From Chryseobacterium sp. ISL-6 (lineage in GTDB: Bacteria > Bacteroidota > Bacteroidia > Flavobacteriales > Weeksellaceae), in assembly GCF_018613715.1 (NCBI RefSeq), contig NZ_JAGGPT010000006.1, positions 248,001 to 312,000 on the forward strand: DNA of 64,000 bases, read 5' to 3'. Under the pieces are notes generated by a model, which searched no databases, was not told where the DNA came from, and saw nothing but the letters and a program-made list of their open reading frames with translations. Position numbers and translations under genes: made by a program. Shown here in pieces: positions 25,818 through 34,621 of the stretch. Every line of letters starts with the position of its first letter. Positions within the stretch are counted from its first letter, which is position 1.

Positions 25818-26337
25818 AATACTTGTATTAGACTTAATATAGATTTATTTCCCTACAAATTTAAGTATTAAATATTAATTGTTAGTTCAACACTAGTTAA
25901 TTGTGAAAAGCATTGTGAATAACTGTGGAAAACTTTTATAAAGTAAATAATTTTTGAATATGAAAATTTACTAATGGACAAATTCTCTCAAAAGTCAATA
26001 CAGAATTTTCAAAATCTTTTTTGGGACTATTCGTTAGTTTTTCCATAAATCAGTAATTAATAATTAAAATTGTTAACAACTAACTCATTTTTGTTAGTAA
26101 CCATCTGAATAATCAGATTTACAAGAAATTGCATTGTGAATTAAATATGAATTAAATAAAAATTAAGTGTTATGAACTTTTTAGAGGAAAGTTATCCCCT
26201 AAACCCCCAACACTCAACAACAATACTCACTCATATTTTCTTTATTAAAAAAAAATTGTTGATTAGTGAGTGTTGGGTCTGTGGGAAGATTTCTGAAAAC
26301 TTTTTTTGATTCAATCTTTTCCAAAAGTTTAAAATCT
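25818..26337. other. Gene-free AT-rich region, candidate replication origin
   Basis: No gene is visible between divergent rpiB and pgk. The region holds three DnaA-box-like 9-mers in tandem (25902-25932), AT-rich runs (26040-26160), and GTTATCCCC near 26191. An imperfect inverted repeat has perfect 11-bp arms CCCAACACTCA at 26206-26216 and TGAGTGTTGGG at 26267-26277, with the inner CAACAAT / ATTGTTG also pairing. Divergent flanking genes and two parS sites within 6 kb fit an origin (inference). It could also be an ordinary divergent promoter region. Confidence 0.4.
25902..25932 (-). repeat. Three tandem DnaA-box-like 9-mers
   Basis: TGTGAAAAG, TGTGAATAA and TGTGGAAAA at 25902, 25914 and 25924. 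The last two fit the relaxed box TGTGNAWAA exactly and the first has one mismatch. Direct repeats 10-12 bp apart, about one helical turn, are typical of origin DnaA arrays. Such relaxed matches also occur by chance in AT-rich DNA. Confidence 0.45.
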
Positions 26338-26345
26338 TACATTTG
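26338..26345 (+). promoter_or_regulatory. -7 promoter element of pgk
   Basis: TACATTTG fits TAnnTTTG and ends 24 bases before the pgk ATG. No -33 element at the usual spacing is clear. Confidence 0.5.
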
Positions 26346-26369
26346 TGAAACGAAAATTCAAAGCTATTT

Positions 26370-27560
26370 ATGAAAACAATCAATGATTTCAATTTTAGAG
26401 ACAAGAAAGCTTTAGTGAGAGTGGATTTCAATGTTCCGCAAGATGATCAACTGAAAGTTACAGACAATACAAGAATCGTAGCAGTGAAACCTACTGTAGA
26501 AAAAATTCTTAATGATGGTGGTTCTGTAATTCTCATGACTCACCTGGGGAGACCTAAAGGAGAAGTGAAGGATGAATTTTCTCTGAAACACATCCTTGCG
26601 GAAGTTTCTAATGTTTTGGGAAGAGAAGTAAAGTTTGTAGAAGAGTCTATAGGTCCTAAAGCTGAACAAGCAGCTGCTGAACTTAAACCGGGAGAAATTC
26701 TATTATTGGAAAATTTACGTTTTCATAATGAAGAAGAGAAAGGAGATGAAGGGTTTGCTGAGCAACTTTCCAAATTAGGAGATGCTTATGTGAATGATGC
26801 ATTCGGTACCGCACACAGAGCTCATGCTTCTACAGCTGTAATTGCTAACTATTTCACTTCAACTAAATTTTTCGGTTTATTAATGGCTAATGAATTAAAA
26901 GCTATCGATAAAGTTTTAAAAAGCGGTGAAAGACCTGTTACAGCTATACTTGGAGGGTCTAAGGTTTCAACTAAAATTACCATTATAGAAAATATCCTGC
27001 CTGCAATTGATAATTTGATCATTGGTGGCGGGATGGCCTTTACTTTTATAAAAGCGCTGGGTGGTAAAATTGGAACTTCCTTGGTAGAGCAGGATAAGTT
27101 GCCTCTAGCACTTGAGATATTGGCAAAAGCAAAAGAACACAACGTTAAAGTATATCTTCCATCTGATACTATTATAGCTGAAAGTTTCAGTAATGATGCT
27201 GAAAGAAAGGAGATAGATATTTATGCAATTCCTGAAGGATGGATGGGATTGGATGCCGGATCAAAATCGAGGGATCAGTTTAATGATGTTCTTTTAAATT
27301 CAAGAACTATTCTATGGAATGGACCAATTGGAGTTTTTGAGATGTCCAACTTTGCTGCCGGTACTGTTGCTTTAGGTGATAGTATTGCTGAAGCGACTAG
27401 ACTTGGAGCTTTCTCTTTAGTAGGAGGAGGGGATAGTGTTGCGTTTGTAAAGCAATTTGGATATGATGACAAAGTAAGCTATGTATCGACTGGTGGTGGT
27501 GCCATGCTTGAAAGCTTGGAAGGATTAGAACTTCCTGGAATTGCTGCTATTAATAAATAA
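26370..27560 (+). CDS. pgk: Phosphoglycerate kinase
   Basis: 396 residues, the usual length. N-domain: [10 protein letters not shown] near residue 17 and [11 protein letters not shown] (substrate-binding Arg and His), then [19 protein letters not shown] and [18 protein letters not shown]-domain: [36 protein letters not shown] and the [13 protein letters not shown] nucleotide loop, ending [17 protein letters not shown]. It makes ATP from 1,3-bisphosphoglycerate in glycolysis. Monocistronic, divergent from rpiB across the candidate origin region. Confidence 0.98.
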   Translation: MKTINDFNFRDKKALVRVDFNVPQDDQLKVTDNTRIVAVKPTVEKILNDGGSVILMTHLGRPKGEVKDEFSLKHILAEVSNVLGREVKFVEESIGPKAEQAAAELKPGEILLLENLRFHNEEEKGDEGFAEQLSKLGDAYVNDAFGTAHRAHASTAVIANYFTSTKFFGLLMANELKAIDKVLKSGERPVTAILGGSKVSTKITIIENILPAIDNLIIGGGMAFTFIKALGGKIGTSLVEQDKLPLALEILAKAKEHNVKVYLPSDTIIAESFSNDAERKEIDIYAIPEGWMGLDAGSKSRDQFNDVLLNSRTILWNGPIGVFEMSNFAAGTVALGDSIAEATRLGAFSLVGGGDSVAFVKQFGYDDKVSYVSTGGGAMLESLEGLELPGIAAINK

Positions 27561-27579
27561 AAAACTGTTATTATAAATA

Positions 27580-27616
27580 AAAAAATAACCCTCTCTTTTT
27601 GAGAAGGTTATTTTTT
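27580..27616. terminator. Bidirectional terminator
   Basis: Stem AAAAATAACC.TCTC / GAGA.GGTTATTTTT between the convergent pgk and C1 peptidase genes. Confidence 0.85.
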
Positions 27617-27629
27617 ATTAGTCATTATC

Positions 27630-28511
27630 TTATTGAACGTAAGCTACATAACATTCATTAATTGCTCCATTATTTGCTTTCGCAAAGAATGAATAATCAA
27701 TCCAAAAGTATCCGTTGTTCCCCCAATTTGTACCCCATTGATTTTGTACTTTAAACGCTTGTTTTGCATCGTCATATCCTATTACGGCAATTGCATGTCC
27801 TCCTCGGACATTACCTGAATGTGACTTCCATATCCATCCGTTTGATGAACTTAAATGATCAAAGCTGTAATCTACTGTAACTGCGATAACTATGGGTAAA
27901 TTCATACTTAAAAGCGTTTTTACGTTGCTTATATCCGTATTGTCGACGGTTGCCCAGGTAGTAAATTTATGACTACTAGCTGCATTTTTTTGGGAAGTAT
28001 TAGGCTGAGTAGAGCAACCTGTATCCGTGTAAGGCATTTCACTCCAGCTGCAAACTCCCTGATTTTTAATTAAGTTTAAACCATCACTAACATAAGCACC
28101 TGCATCACAAGAACCAAGTTTGATCTGGTTGTAAACATATTCAGGGCTTCTTTTTGCAGTAACTCCTTTAAAATTGGATTCTAAACCACTGGTTGTGGTA
28201 TACGCGGTCGCCCATGCAACACATGATCCTTCACCGCCCTGATCACCAATTGCTGGCAAACCGGGAATAAAATAACTGGATGCTAAAGCATTTTTAGCAG
28301 TTGATTCACTTTTTCCCTTTAATTTCAGCGTAAGTTCATTGATGTTTACTTTTGCAAAATTTCTGTAGATAGATTGATCTATAAGCCGTGCCCCCAATGC
28401 GTAGTTTTTTTGAACTTCAGTAGAGGTGGTGTTTTGATCGTCATCTGTTTTTGCGCATGATGTAACAGATAGCATTCCTATCGCTATCATTACGAGTTTA
28501 AAATTTTTCAT
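27630..28511 (-). CDS. C1A papain-like cysteine protease, lipoprotein
   Basis: 293 residues with a lipoprotein signal (MKNFKLVMIAIGMLSVTSC; Cys19), then a polar linker and propeptide-like segment (to about residue 85). The papain-family catalytic domain has the oxyanion Gln and nucleophile Cys in IGDQGGEGSCVAWATAY, the catalytic His in VRGGHAIAVIGYDD and the Asn in VQNQWGTNWGNNGYFWIDY. All catalytic residues are intact. It is probably displayed on the periplasmic or outer-membrane face. Bacteroidetes C1A enzymes include secreted virulence-type and housekeeping forms; the substrate is unknown. A very AT-rich 470-base region lies upstream. Confidence 0.92.
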   Translation of the reverse strand: MKNFKLVMIAIGMLSVTSCAKTDDDQNTTSTEVQKNYALGARLIDQSIYRNFAKVNINELTLKLKGKSESTAKNALASSYFIPGLPAIGDQGGEGSCVAWATAYTTTSGLESNFKGVTAKRSPEYVYNQIKLGSCDAGAYVSDGLNLIKNQGVCSWSEMPYTDTGCSTQPNTSQKNAASSHKFTTWATVDNTDISNVKTLLSMNLPIVIAVTVDYSFDHLSSSNGWIWKSHSGNVRGGHAIAVIGYDDAKQAFKVQNQWGTNWGNNGYFWIDYSFFAKANNGAINECYVAYVQ

Positions 28512-28983
28512 TGATTAATATTTAAAAATGGTTCTGTGAATGTATAAATTATTTTCACATATCAATGAATTATTTAATGCAATTGAGTGTATTTATTGAA
28601 TTAAATTTATTATTTAATAATATTTCCTTTTTTTTATTCATTTTCATTTAATTTATTTTGTTTTTTTATCATTTATTATATTTTTTTTATCATTTAGCAC
28701 ATTACTTATGTTTTTGGATAATGGTTATTAAAATTATATTTAAATAATTTATATTTTATTAATTAATTTATTTAAAATAATATATTTAATGTAAATTTTA
28801 TTTGGTTTATTTTTATTATAATTTGAATTTTGTTAGGTATTTGACATATTATGAGTGAAAAAAATGTGCTTTAAGTAATGATTTTATTTATATTTTGAAT
28901 TTTTTGTGAAAAAGAGAGTGAAATGACATGAGCTATTTATTAAATATGTTTTTGTTAAAATTTTTATTTAAATGGAAATAAAA
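28512..28983. other. Very AT-rich gene-free stretch
   Basis: About 470 bases almost entirely of A and T in runs (TTATTT, AAATTT). No open frame, RNA or promoter-like site is recognised beyond one relaxed DnaA-box match (TGTGAAAAA at 28905-28913). It lies upstream of the C1 peptidase start and downstream of the methyltransferase terminator. It could be a horizontally acquired spacer, an upstream regulatory region or part of the origin-proximal DNA. Confidence 0.5.
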
Positions 28984-29007
28984 AAACTCTCAATATTTTG
29001 AGAGTTT
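28984..29007 (-). terminator. Terminator of the methyltransferase gene
   Basis: Stem AAACTCTCAA / TTGAGAGTTT with a TATT loop. On the minus strand it is followed by TTTTTTTATTT. Confidence 0.88.
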
Positions 29008-29068
29008 CTAATTTTTAGGTGGAAATCGGTGAAAATTGGCTTTCAGAAATAGCTCAAAAATCGATTTT

Positions 29069-29890
29069 CTATCTTTTTTCGATAATATATATCAAACTTG
29101 AAAATTCATTCGAAAACAATGCTTTTACGTTCGAAATCGTTCCGTAGATGAGAGCTTTTAGCCAAAAAAGTGGTGATTTCTTGTATTTTTCGCTCAACAT
29201 AGAGATGTAGTAGGAATCGAGGATCAAAGGTTTGATCTTTCTTAATTTCCAGTCAGGGTTTTTAGAAATTAAATTTTCCATACCATTTTTTGAAAAGTGA
29301 TAGATATGTCTGGGTACATCATAGGCTGCCCAATATTCTTTATAATGTTTTGCATCATAAGAAGTAGGATTGGGAACTGCTATAATAAGCAATCCTTTTT
29401 CATTTAATTTACTATGAAATATCTGAAGTATTTCTGCCTGGTTTTCGATATGTTCAAAAACATGCCAGAGTGTAATAGCATCTAAAGCTTTATCTTCAAT
29501 TAAATTAATATCATCAATAATCTTCGTTTTTGATACTTTAGTTTGCGCCGCTTTTCTTGCATCAGCATCAGGTTCATATCCTAAAGTCTGAAAGTCATTC
29601 TCTATAAACTTTACAAATTCTCCTGCACCACATCCATAGTCCAGAATCTTGGAATTCTTTTTAATTCTGTCAATCAGGATTGTTTTTTTATACTGAAGAT
29701 TAAAAGACTGAAGAAATTTATATAGCTTTTCTTTTAAACTTCCTGAATCCTGATGGTGGGAAATGTAATCTTCGCTTTCATAATATTTTGAAATATTCGA
29801 TGGGATAGGGGAGGTTTTAAAAACCCCTTTAGTTTCTGTTTCTTTAATTTCGAATATTTCCTGAGTAAGAAAGTGATCTTTAATTTTCAT
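29069..29890 (-). CDS. Class I SAM-dependent methyltransferase
   Basis: 273 residues. The SAM-binding motif I is KILDYGCGAGEFVKFIEN, followed by LGYEPDADARKAA (motif II acidic) and ALDAITLWHVFEHIENQAEILQIFHSKL (post-I/IV), the Methyltransf_23-type pattern. A C-terminal region (KYKKSPLFWLKALIYGTISNVKALF) is partly hydrophobic, suggesting membrane contact. Such proteins often modify polysaccharide or lipid precursors or quinones, but no specific target is visible here. Monocistronic, 85 bases downstream of a parS site. Confidence 0.85.
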   Translation of the reverse strand: MKIKDHFLTQEIFEIKETETKGVFKTSPIPSNISKYYESEDYISHHQDSGSLKEKLYKFLQSFNLQYKKTILIDRIKKNSKILDYGCGAGEFVKFIENDFQTLGYEPDADARKAAQTKVSKTKIIDDINLIEDKALDAITLWHVFEHIENQAEILQIFHSKLNEKGLLIIAVPNPTSYDAKHYKEYWAAYDVPRHIYHFSKNGMENLISKNPDWKLRKIKPLILDSYYISMLSEKYKKSPLFWLKALIYGTISNVKALFSNEFSSLIYIIEKR

Positions 29891-29977
29891 TAAATTATTC
29901 TTTTATATTAAAAATTAAGATATTCAGAGTTTAATGTAAGCTCGTAAATACCTTAATTTTTGCTTTAATTTTAAAGA

Positions 29978-29993
29978 TGTTTCACGTGAAACA
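29978..29993. other. parS site (ParB-binding palindrome), copy 1
   Basis: The 16-mer TGTTTCACGTGAAACA, a perfect palindrome and an exact match to the widely conserved bacterial parS consensus. It lies 8 bases beyond the mnmG stop. ParB binding sites mark the origin-proximal chromosome. Confidence 0.88.
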
Positions 29994-30001
29994 TATATTA
30001 A

Positions 30002-31864
30002 TTATCGTCCTAAATAGACCAGTAAAACATTAATGTCAGCAGGAGAAACACCACTTATTCTTCCAGCCTGTGCAATTGTTTTTGGTCTTACATTATTCAT
30101 TTTTTGTTTAGCTTCAGATGAAAGACTGGAAAGTCTTAAGTAATCGAAGTCTTCTGGAATCTTAATGTTTTCTAAGCGATTTAGCTTTGCCACATTCTCT
30201 TTTTCCTTTTCGATATACCCTTTATATTTAATATTAATCTCAGCTTGTTCTCTTACTTCATCCTCAAACTGAGAAGTAAATTCTTTGATAACTTCAATAT
30301 TTTCCAGTTTTTCAAGAGTGATATTAGGTCTTGTAAGAAACTGGGATGCTCTGTAAGCCTGATCTACCGGATTGCTTTCTTCTTTTTCAAGAATTGGATT
30401 AATGATGCCTGGTTTTAAAGAAGTTTCTCGTAAAAAGCTTTCAAGTTCCTCACTTTTAGCAATTTTGTTTTCAACTTTTCTTAACCTTTCTTCTTTTGCA
30501 AGTCCTAGATGATATGCTTTTTCAGTTAATCTGATATCAGCATTATCTTGTCTTAGCAGGAGTCTGTATTCTGCACGGGAAGTAAACATTCTATAAGGTT
30601 CTTCAGTTCCTTTTGTGATAAGATCATCAATCAGAACTCCTATATATGCTTCATCTCTGTTTAATATAAACTCTCCTTTATCATGTACTTTATTGTGAGC
30701 ATTGATCCCTGCCATCAAACCTTGTCCTGCAGCTTCTTCGTATCCTGTAGTACCGTTAATTTGGCCTGCAAAATAAAGATTGTCTATCAATTTTGTTTCT
30801 AGAGTATGCTTTAATTGAGTAGGGGGGAAGTAGTCATATTCAATAGCATAGCCAGGACGGAATACTTTTACATTTTCGAATCCGGGAATATGTTTCATTG
30901 CTTTTACCTGTACATCTTCTGGTAATGAGGAGCTGAACCCATTCACATATATTTCTACTGTTCTCCAACCTTCTGGCTCTACAAATAACTGATGTCTTGT
31001 TCTTTCTGCAAAACGGTTGATCTTGTCTTCAATACTAGGGCAGTATCTTGGACCTAAACTTTGAATGGTACCATTGAACATTGGGCTTCTGTCAAAACCT
31101 TCTCTAAGTATATTGTGTACAGTTTCGTTCGTATAAACGATATGACAGCTTAATTGTTTGGTTAACTTGGGTGTGTCTAAATAGCTGAATTTTTGAGGTT
31201 TTTCATCTCCTTTCTGTTCTTCCATTTTAGAGTAATCAAGACTTCTTCCATCTACTCTGGGAGGAGTTCCGGTCTTCATTCTTCCAGCTTCAAAACCTAA
31301 GGATACCAATTGTTCGGTGATACCAAATGCTCTTGGTTCACCCATTCTTCCACCACCTAATTGTTTATCTCCAACATGGATTAATCCATTAAGGAAAGTG
31401 CCATTTGTAAGCACTACAGATTTTGCTTTTATAGAGATTCCCAGAGAGGTTATAACTCCGGTTACTTTATTATTTTCAACAATAAGCTGTTTTACCATAT
31501 CCTGAAAGAAATCAAGATTAGGTGTGTTTTCTAATGCTAAACGCCATTCTTCTGCAAAAAGCATTCTATCATTTTGGGTTCTAGGGGACCACATCGCTGG
31601 TCCTTTTGAAAGGTTTAGCATTTTAAACTGAATGGCAGATTTATCAGCTATAATTCCTGAATAACCTCCCATTGCATCTATTTCGCGAACAATCTGTCCT
31701 TTTGCGATACCTCCCATTGCGGGGTTACAGCTCATTTGACCAATGGTTTGCATGTTCATTGTGACAAGCAAAGTTTTTGATCCTAAATTGGCAGCAGCAG
31801 CAGCGGCTTCACAACCAGCATGGCCGGCACCAACTACTATTACATCATATATTTCTGAAATCAT
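30002..31864 (-). CDS. mnmG: tRNA uridine-5-carboxymethylaminomethyl modification enzyme MnmG (GidA)
   Basis: 620 residues. N-terminal FAD-binding Rossmann motif YDVIVVGAGHAGCEAAAAAA, then MGGIAKGQIVREIDAMGG and the KTGTPPRVD signature. The central ETVHNILREG...FNGTIQSLGPRYCPSIEDK region holds the active-site Cys. FAGQINGTTGYEEAAGQGLMAG and the C-terminal helical domain (TSRAEYRLLLRQDNADIRLTE..., ending GRISGVSPADINVLLVYLG) complete the fold. With MnmE it makes the cmnm5 group at the tRNA wobble uridine. In many bacteria mnmG lies near oriC. Here it is flanked by two parS sites, which agrees. Confidence 0.98.
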   Translation of the reverse strand: MISEIYDVIVVGAGHAGCEAAAAAANLGSKTLLVTMNMQTIGQMSCNPAMGGIAKGQIVREIDAMGGYSGIIADKSAIQFKMLNLSKGPAMWSPRTQNDRMLFAEEWRLALENTPNLDFFQDMVKQLIVENNKVTGVITSLGISIKAKSVVLTNGTFLNGLIHVGDKQLGGGRMGEPRAFGITEQLVSLGFEAGRMKTGTPPRVDGRSLDYSKMEEQKGDEKPQKFSYLDTPKLTKQLSCHIVYTNETVHNILREGFDRSPMFNGTIQSLGPRYCPSIEDKINRFAERTRHQLFVEPEGWRTVEIYVNGFSSSLPEDVQVKAMKHIPGFENVKVFRPGYAIEYDYFPPTQLKHTLETKLIDNLYFAGQINGTTGYEEAAGQGLMAGINAHNKVHDKGEFILNRDEAYIGVLIDDLITKGTEEPYRMFTSRAEYRLLLRQDNADIRLTEKAYHLGLAKEERLRKVENKIAKSEELESFLRETSLKPGIINPILEKEESNPVDQAYRASQFLTRPNITLEKLENIEVIKEFTSQFEDEVREQAEINIKYKGYIEKEKENVAKLNRLENIKIPEDFDYLRLSSLSSEAKQKMNNVRPKTIAQAGRISGVSPADINVLLVYLGR

Positions 31865-31908
31865 TTTCTTACCTATTTTAAGGCTTAAATTTTAATCTTT
31901 ATAATAAA

Positions 31909-31924
31909 TGTTTCACGTGAAACA
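31909..31924. other. parS site (ParB-binding palindrome), copy 2
   Basis: A second exact TGTTTCACGTGAAACA, 45 bases upstream of the mnmG ATG and 1.9 kb from copy 1. Its position in the promoter region of mnmG means ParB could affect its transcription (inference). Confidence 0.88.
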
Positions 31925-32045
31925 TTGTTTAAAAATACAGCTTAAAAGAGCTTGTATTCTGCATTATCCGGCCTGTTTTATATTTTATTTAATTATAAAA
32001 GTTATTTAACAAGGACGAAATGAAAGATTTTATTGGCTTAAGATA

Positions 32046-32456
32046 TTAGTCTTTATACGTAGCTAAATAAAAATCTTCTTTTCTACGCATTTCCTTTTCT
32101 TCATCTTCTGTTTTATCCTTATAACCGCAAAGATGAAGAATGCCATGGGCTAAAACTCTTCTTAGTTCTTCTTCGTAGTTTCTGGATAGGGTAGAAGCGT
32201 TGTCTGAAATGCGCTGCAAAGATACAAAAATCTCCGCGCTTATTGTTTTGCCTTTAACATAATCGAAAGTGATGATATCCGTATAGTAATCATGCTGCAG
32301 ATAATCTTGATTTATCTTAAGCAAATATTCATCATCACAAAAGATGTAATTGATTTCGCCTAATTTTTTTTCTTCTGAAAGAATGATATCTTCCAGCCAT
32401 TTAGTATAGTCTGTATGTACAGAATCTGGTAAGTTTTCGTAAAAGAATTGTATCAT
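32046..32456 (-). CDS. ybeY: Endoribonuclease YbeY, rRNA maturation factor
   Basis: 136 residues. The UPF0054 core is visible as INQDYLQHDYYTDIITFDYVKGKTISAEIFVSLQRI and the zinc motif region EELRRVLAHGILHLCGYKDKTEDEE. Two zinc-ligand histidines (HGILH) are kept, but the third His of the usual H-x3-H-x5-H is replaced by Asp (GYKD), which I recognise as common in the Bacteroidetes. It acts in 16S rRNA 3' maturation and ribosome quality control. Four bases separate it from the patatin/barrel gene, so it is in the murF-alr operon. Confidence 0.95.
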   Translation of the reverse strand: MIQFFYENLPDSVHTDYTKWLEDIILSEEKKLGEINYIFCDDEYLLKINQDYLQHDYYTDIITFDYVKGKTISAEIFVSLQRISDNASTLSRNYEEELRRVLAHGILHLCGYKDKTEDEEKEMRRKEDFYLATYKD

Positions 32457-32460
32457 TGTT

Positions 32461-34617
32461 TTAAAACCAGTGTCCTAATATAACACTGAATATGCCTTTT
32501 TGATTATTTTTTAATGAATGACTGAAATTAACCTTAATCTGGCCGAAAGGAGATTTATATCCCGCAGTTATTCCAAGTGAACTGTAATTAAGTTTAACAG
32601 CATCTTCGAAGGTAATATCATTCGAAAGGTTCGCAAAAGAGAAATTCCCACTGATGAAATAATTTTTGTTGAATCTAAACTGAAGATCATTTGAAATAAG
32701 AATAACATTATTGGTACTAAGCTGAGCAAAATAAAAACCAGCAAAGCTTTTAAAGTTAACCACATTTTGTTCAAAAATTCCCCCTAATCTATATTTATAA
32801 AATTCAGGCAGATGCTCTCCTAAAGTTACTCCACCATATAAGTTCAGTCGATAAGTTAATTGTTTTGCAAGAGGAACGTTTATTCTTATATCTGCCTTTA
32901 TCTGAACTATTCTTTTTTCCAATTCGGATTTCATCAGATCGATAACTTTACCTTCAGCTGATATGTATATTCCTTTTGTCGGAAAATCCTTATCATTTTG
33001 AGTATCACTTTTTATAAATACATAAGGATTCAGAAAACGACTTACTCTTTCATTGGTACCATTATTATCAGCACTAAAATAGTCATGGCTTATTCCACCC
33101 CCAATTGCAAATTTATCCTTCCAAATGGACTGGATATAGGCTTCATTTCTCAACCATTGCCAACTATCAAATACATTGTTATTTATATCCTTTAGATCAA
33201 TACTCATCCCAGAAGAATAAATTCCGAATCCTGGTATATATCCATTGTCAATAAAATAGTTCAGATAGTACCTTGGCTGATCTCCCACAATAACATCTAA
33301 AGATAAATTTGAGTTTCTGAATAAAAGACGCTTAGCAGAATAGTTGAGTAATAACCCTGTCTTGAAAACTTCATCATAATGCAGGCCGAATTTAAAAAAA
33401 TGTCTGGCATCATCTTCAGTAACATATAATTTCAGATAGTTTGCATTGTTCTCTGTTACAATATCGTAATTGATAAACTTGTAATTATTGGTTGCAACCA
33501 GCCTGTCTATTTTTTTATTGATACTGCCATAGGTTTCCAAAGAGGGGAGATGTAATCCCATTTTCCCTAAGGCGTAGTTTTTACCATATATTTTGCTTCC
33601 AATTAAAGAAAGACTATCAATCTTATATACGTTGGAATAAATTGGATTTATACGCTGTCTAAGGCGGTCAAACGATCGCTTTGGCAACTGATCTAATATA
33701 TCAACGTATTTTAACCCTTCAACATATCCACTATCGAGAATTTTTTTCTTTTCATCGTAGCTGGTAGCAGACATCCCTTTTAAATTAGGTTTAATATTGA
33801 TATCTGTGTATTTATATTGCCGTTTGGTATCTTTATGAATATTCATATCGATAATCTGATTGAGAATGGCAATAATATTAGTTAAATCCTCTCTTTTCGA
33901 TAGATCCTGATTAAGGTCGACACCGATAACAATGTCGATTCCTTTGTCCTTTAATGGCTTTGAAGGATAATTTACAGTCATGGCTCCATCTATGTAAATG
34001 CTGTCACCAACCTTTACGGGATCCATTAGTGACGGAAATGCTGAACTCGCCATAATAGACTGTACAAGATCTCCCTTTTCAAAAATCTGCATATTTCCAC
34101 TTTCCAGATTAGTTGCTACACACATAAAGGGAATGGGTAGTTTTGAAAAATCATCGATATTGGAAACGTTTTTAAATAGTTCCTTTAAAAGATATACATT
34201 TTTCTGACCCGTGCTTATGGAAGAGGGGAGGTTAATCTTTCCATTCTTGATAGGAATTGACAAAAGATATTTGTCTACAGATTTATTAAAAAATGTACTT
34301 TCTTTCCTTGACTTAGGATCCATTATTAAAGAATAGAAATCCGTATCCATTACAATTTTTTCTATTTCTTTTCCTGAATATCCCGAAGCATATAGACCAC
34401 CAACAATGGCTCCCATACTTGTACCAGCAATGTAATCAACCTTTACCCCTAAGGAGTCCAATACTTTGAGTACTCCTACATGAGAAAATCCTTTAGCTCC
34501 ACCTCCGGCCAGCGAAAGCCCAATTCTGGGATTTTTTGGAATTACCAATCCTTTTTTTACCTGCGAATGCAGCAAAAGCAATTGGAATACGAGTATAAGA
34601 ACCAGGAGTTTTCTCAT
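32461..34617 (-). CDS. Patatin-like phospholipase with outer-membrane barrel
   Basis: 718 residues with a signal peptide (to about HSQ, residue 19). The patatin domain spans residues 30-230: oxyanion loop LSLAGGGAKGFSHVGVL, nucleophile Ser67 in GTSMG, and catalytic Asp in YIDGAMTVNYP. A POTRA-like linker (about 320-400) and a C-terminal beta barrel of the BamA/Omp85 type (about 400-718, aromatic-terminated; last residues FSVILGHWF) follow. This is the architecture of type Vd-like PlpD proteins, which may secrete or surface-display the lipase domain. Substrate unknown. It sits 4 bases from both murF-alr and ybeY, suggesting a link to envelope growth (inference). Confidence 0.9.
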   Translation of the reverse strand: MRKLLVLILVFQLLLLHSQVKKGLVIPKNPRIGLSLAGGGAKGFSHVGVLKVLDSLGVKVDYIAGTSMGAIVGGLYASGYSGKEIEKIVMDTDFYSLIMDPKSRKESTFFNKSVDKYLLSIPIKNGKINLPSSISTGQKNVYLLKELFKNVSNIDDFSKLPIPFMCVATNLESGNMQIFEKGDLVQSIMASSAFPSLMDPVKVGDSIYIDGAMTVNYPSKPLKDKGIDIVIGVDLNQDLSKREDLTNIIAILNQIIDMNIHKDTKRQYKYTDINIKPNLKGMSATSYDEKKKILDSGYVEGLKYVDILDQLPKRSFDRLRQRINPIYSNVYKIDSLSLIGSKIYGKNYALGKMGLHLPSLETYGSINKKIDRLVATNNYKFINYDIVTENNANYLKLYVTEDDARHFFKFGLHYDEVFKTGLLLNYSAKRLLFRNSNLSLDVIVGDQPRYYLNYFIDNGYIPGFGIYSSGMSIDLKDINNNVFDSWQWLRNEAYIQSIWKDKFAIGGGISHDYFSADNNGTNERVSRFLNPYVFIKSDTQNDKDFPTKGIYISAEGKVIDLMKSELEKRIVQIKADIRINVPLAKQLTYRLNLYGGVTLGEHLPEFYKYRLGGIFEQNVVNFKSFAGFYFAQLSTNNVILISNDLQFRFNKNYFISGNFSFANLSNDITFEDAVKLNYSSLGITAGYKSPFGQIKVNFSHSLKNNQKGIFSVILGHWF

Positions 34618-34621
34618 AGAG

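Noticed and set aside
28905-28913. Single DnaA-box-like TGTGAAAAA as evidence for origin in the AT-rich gap
   Set aside because: One isolated relaxed match is expected by chance in such AT-rich DNA.
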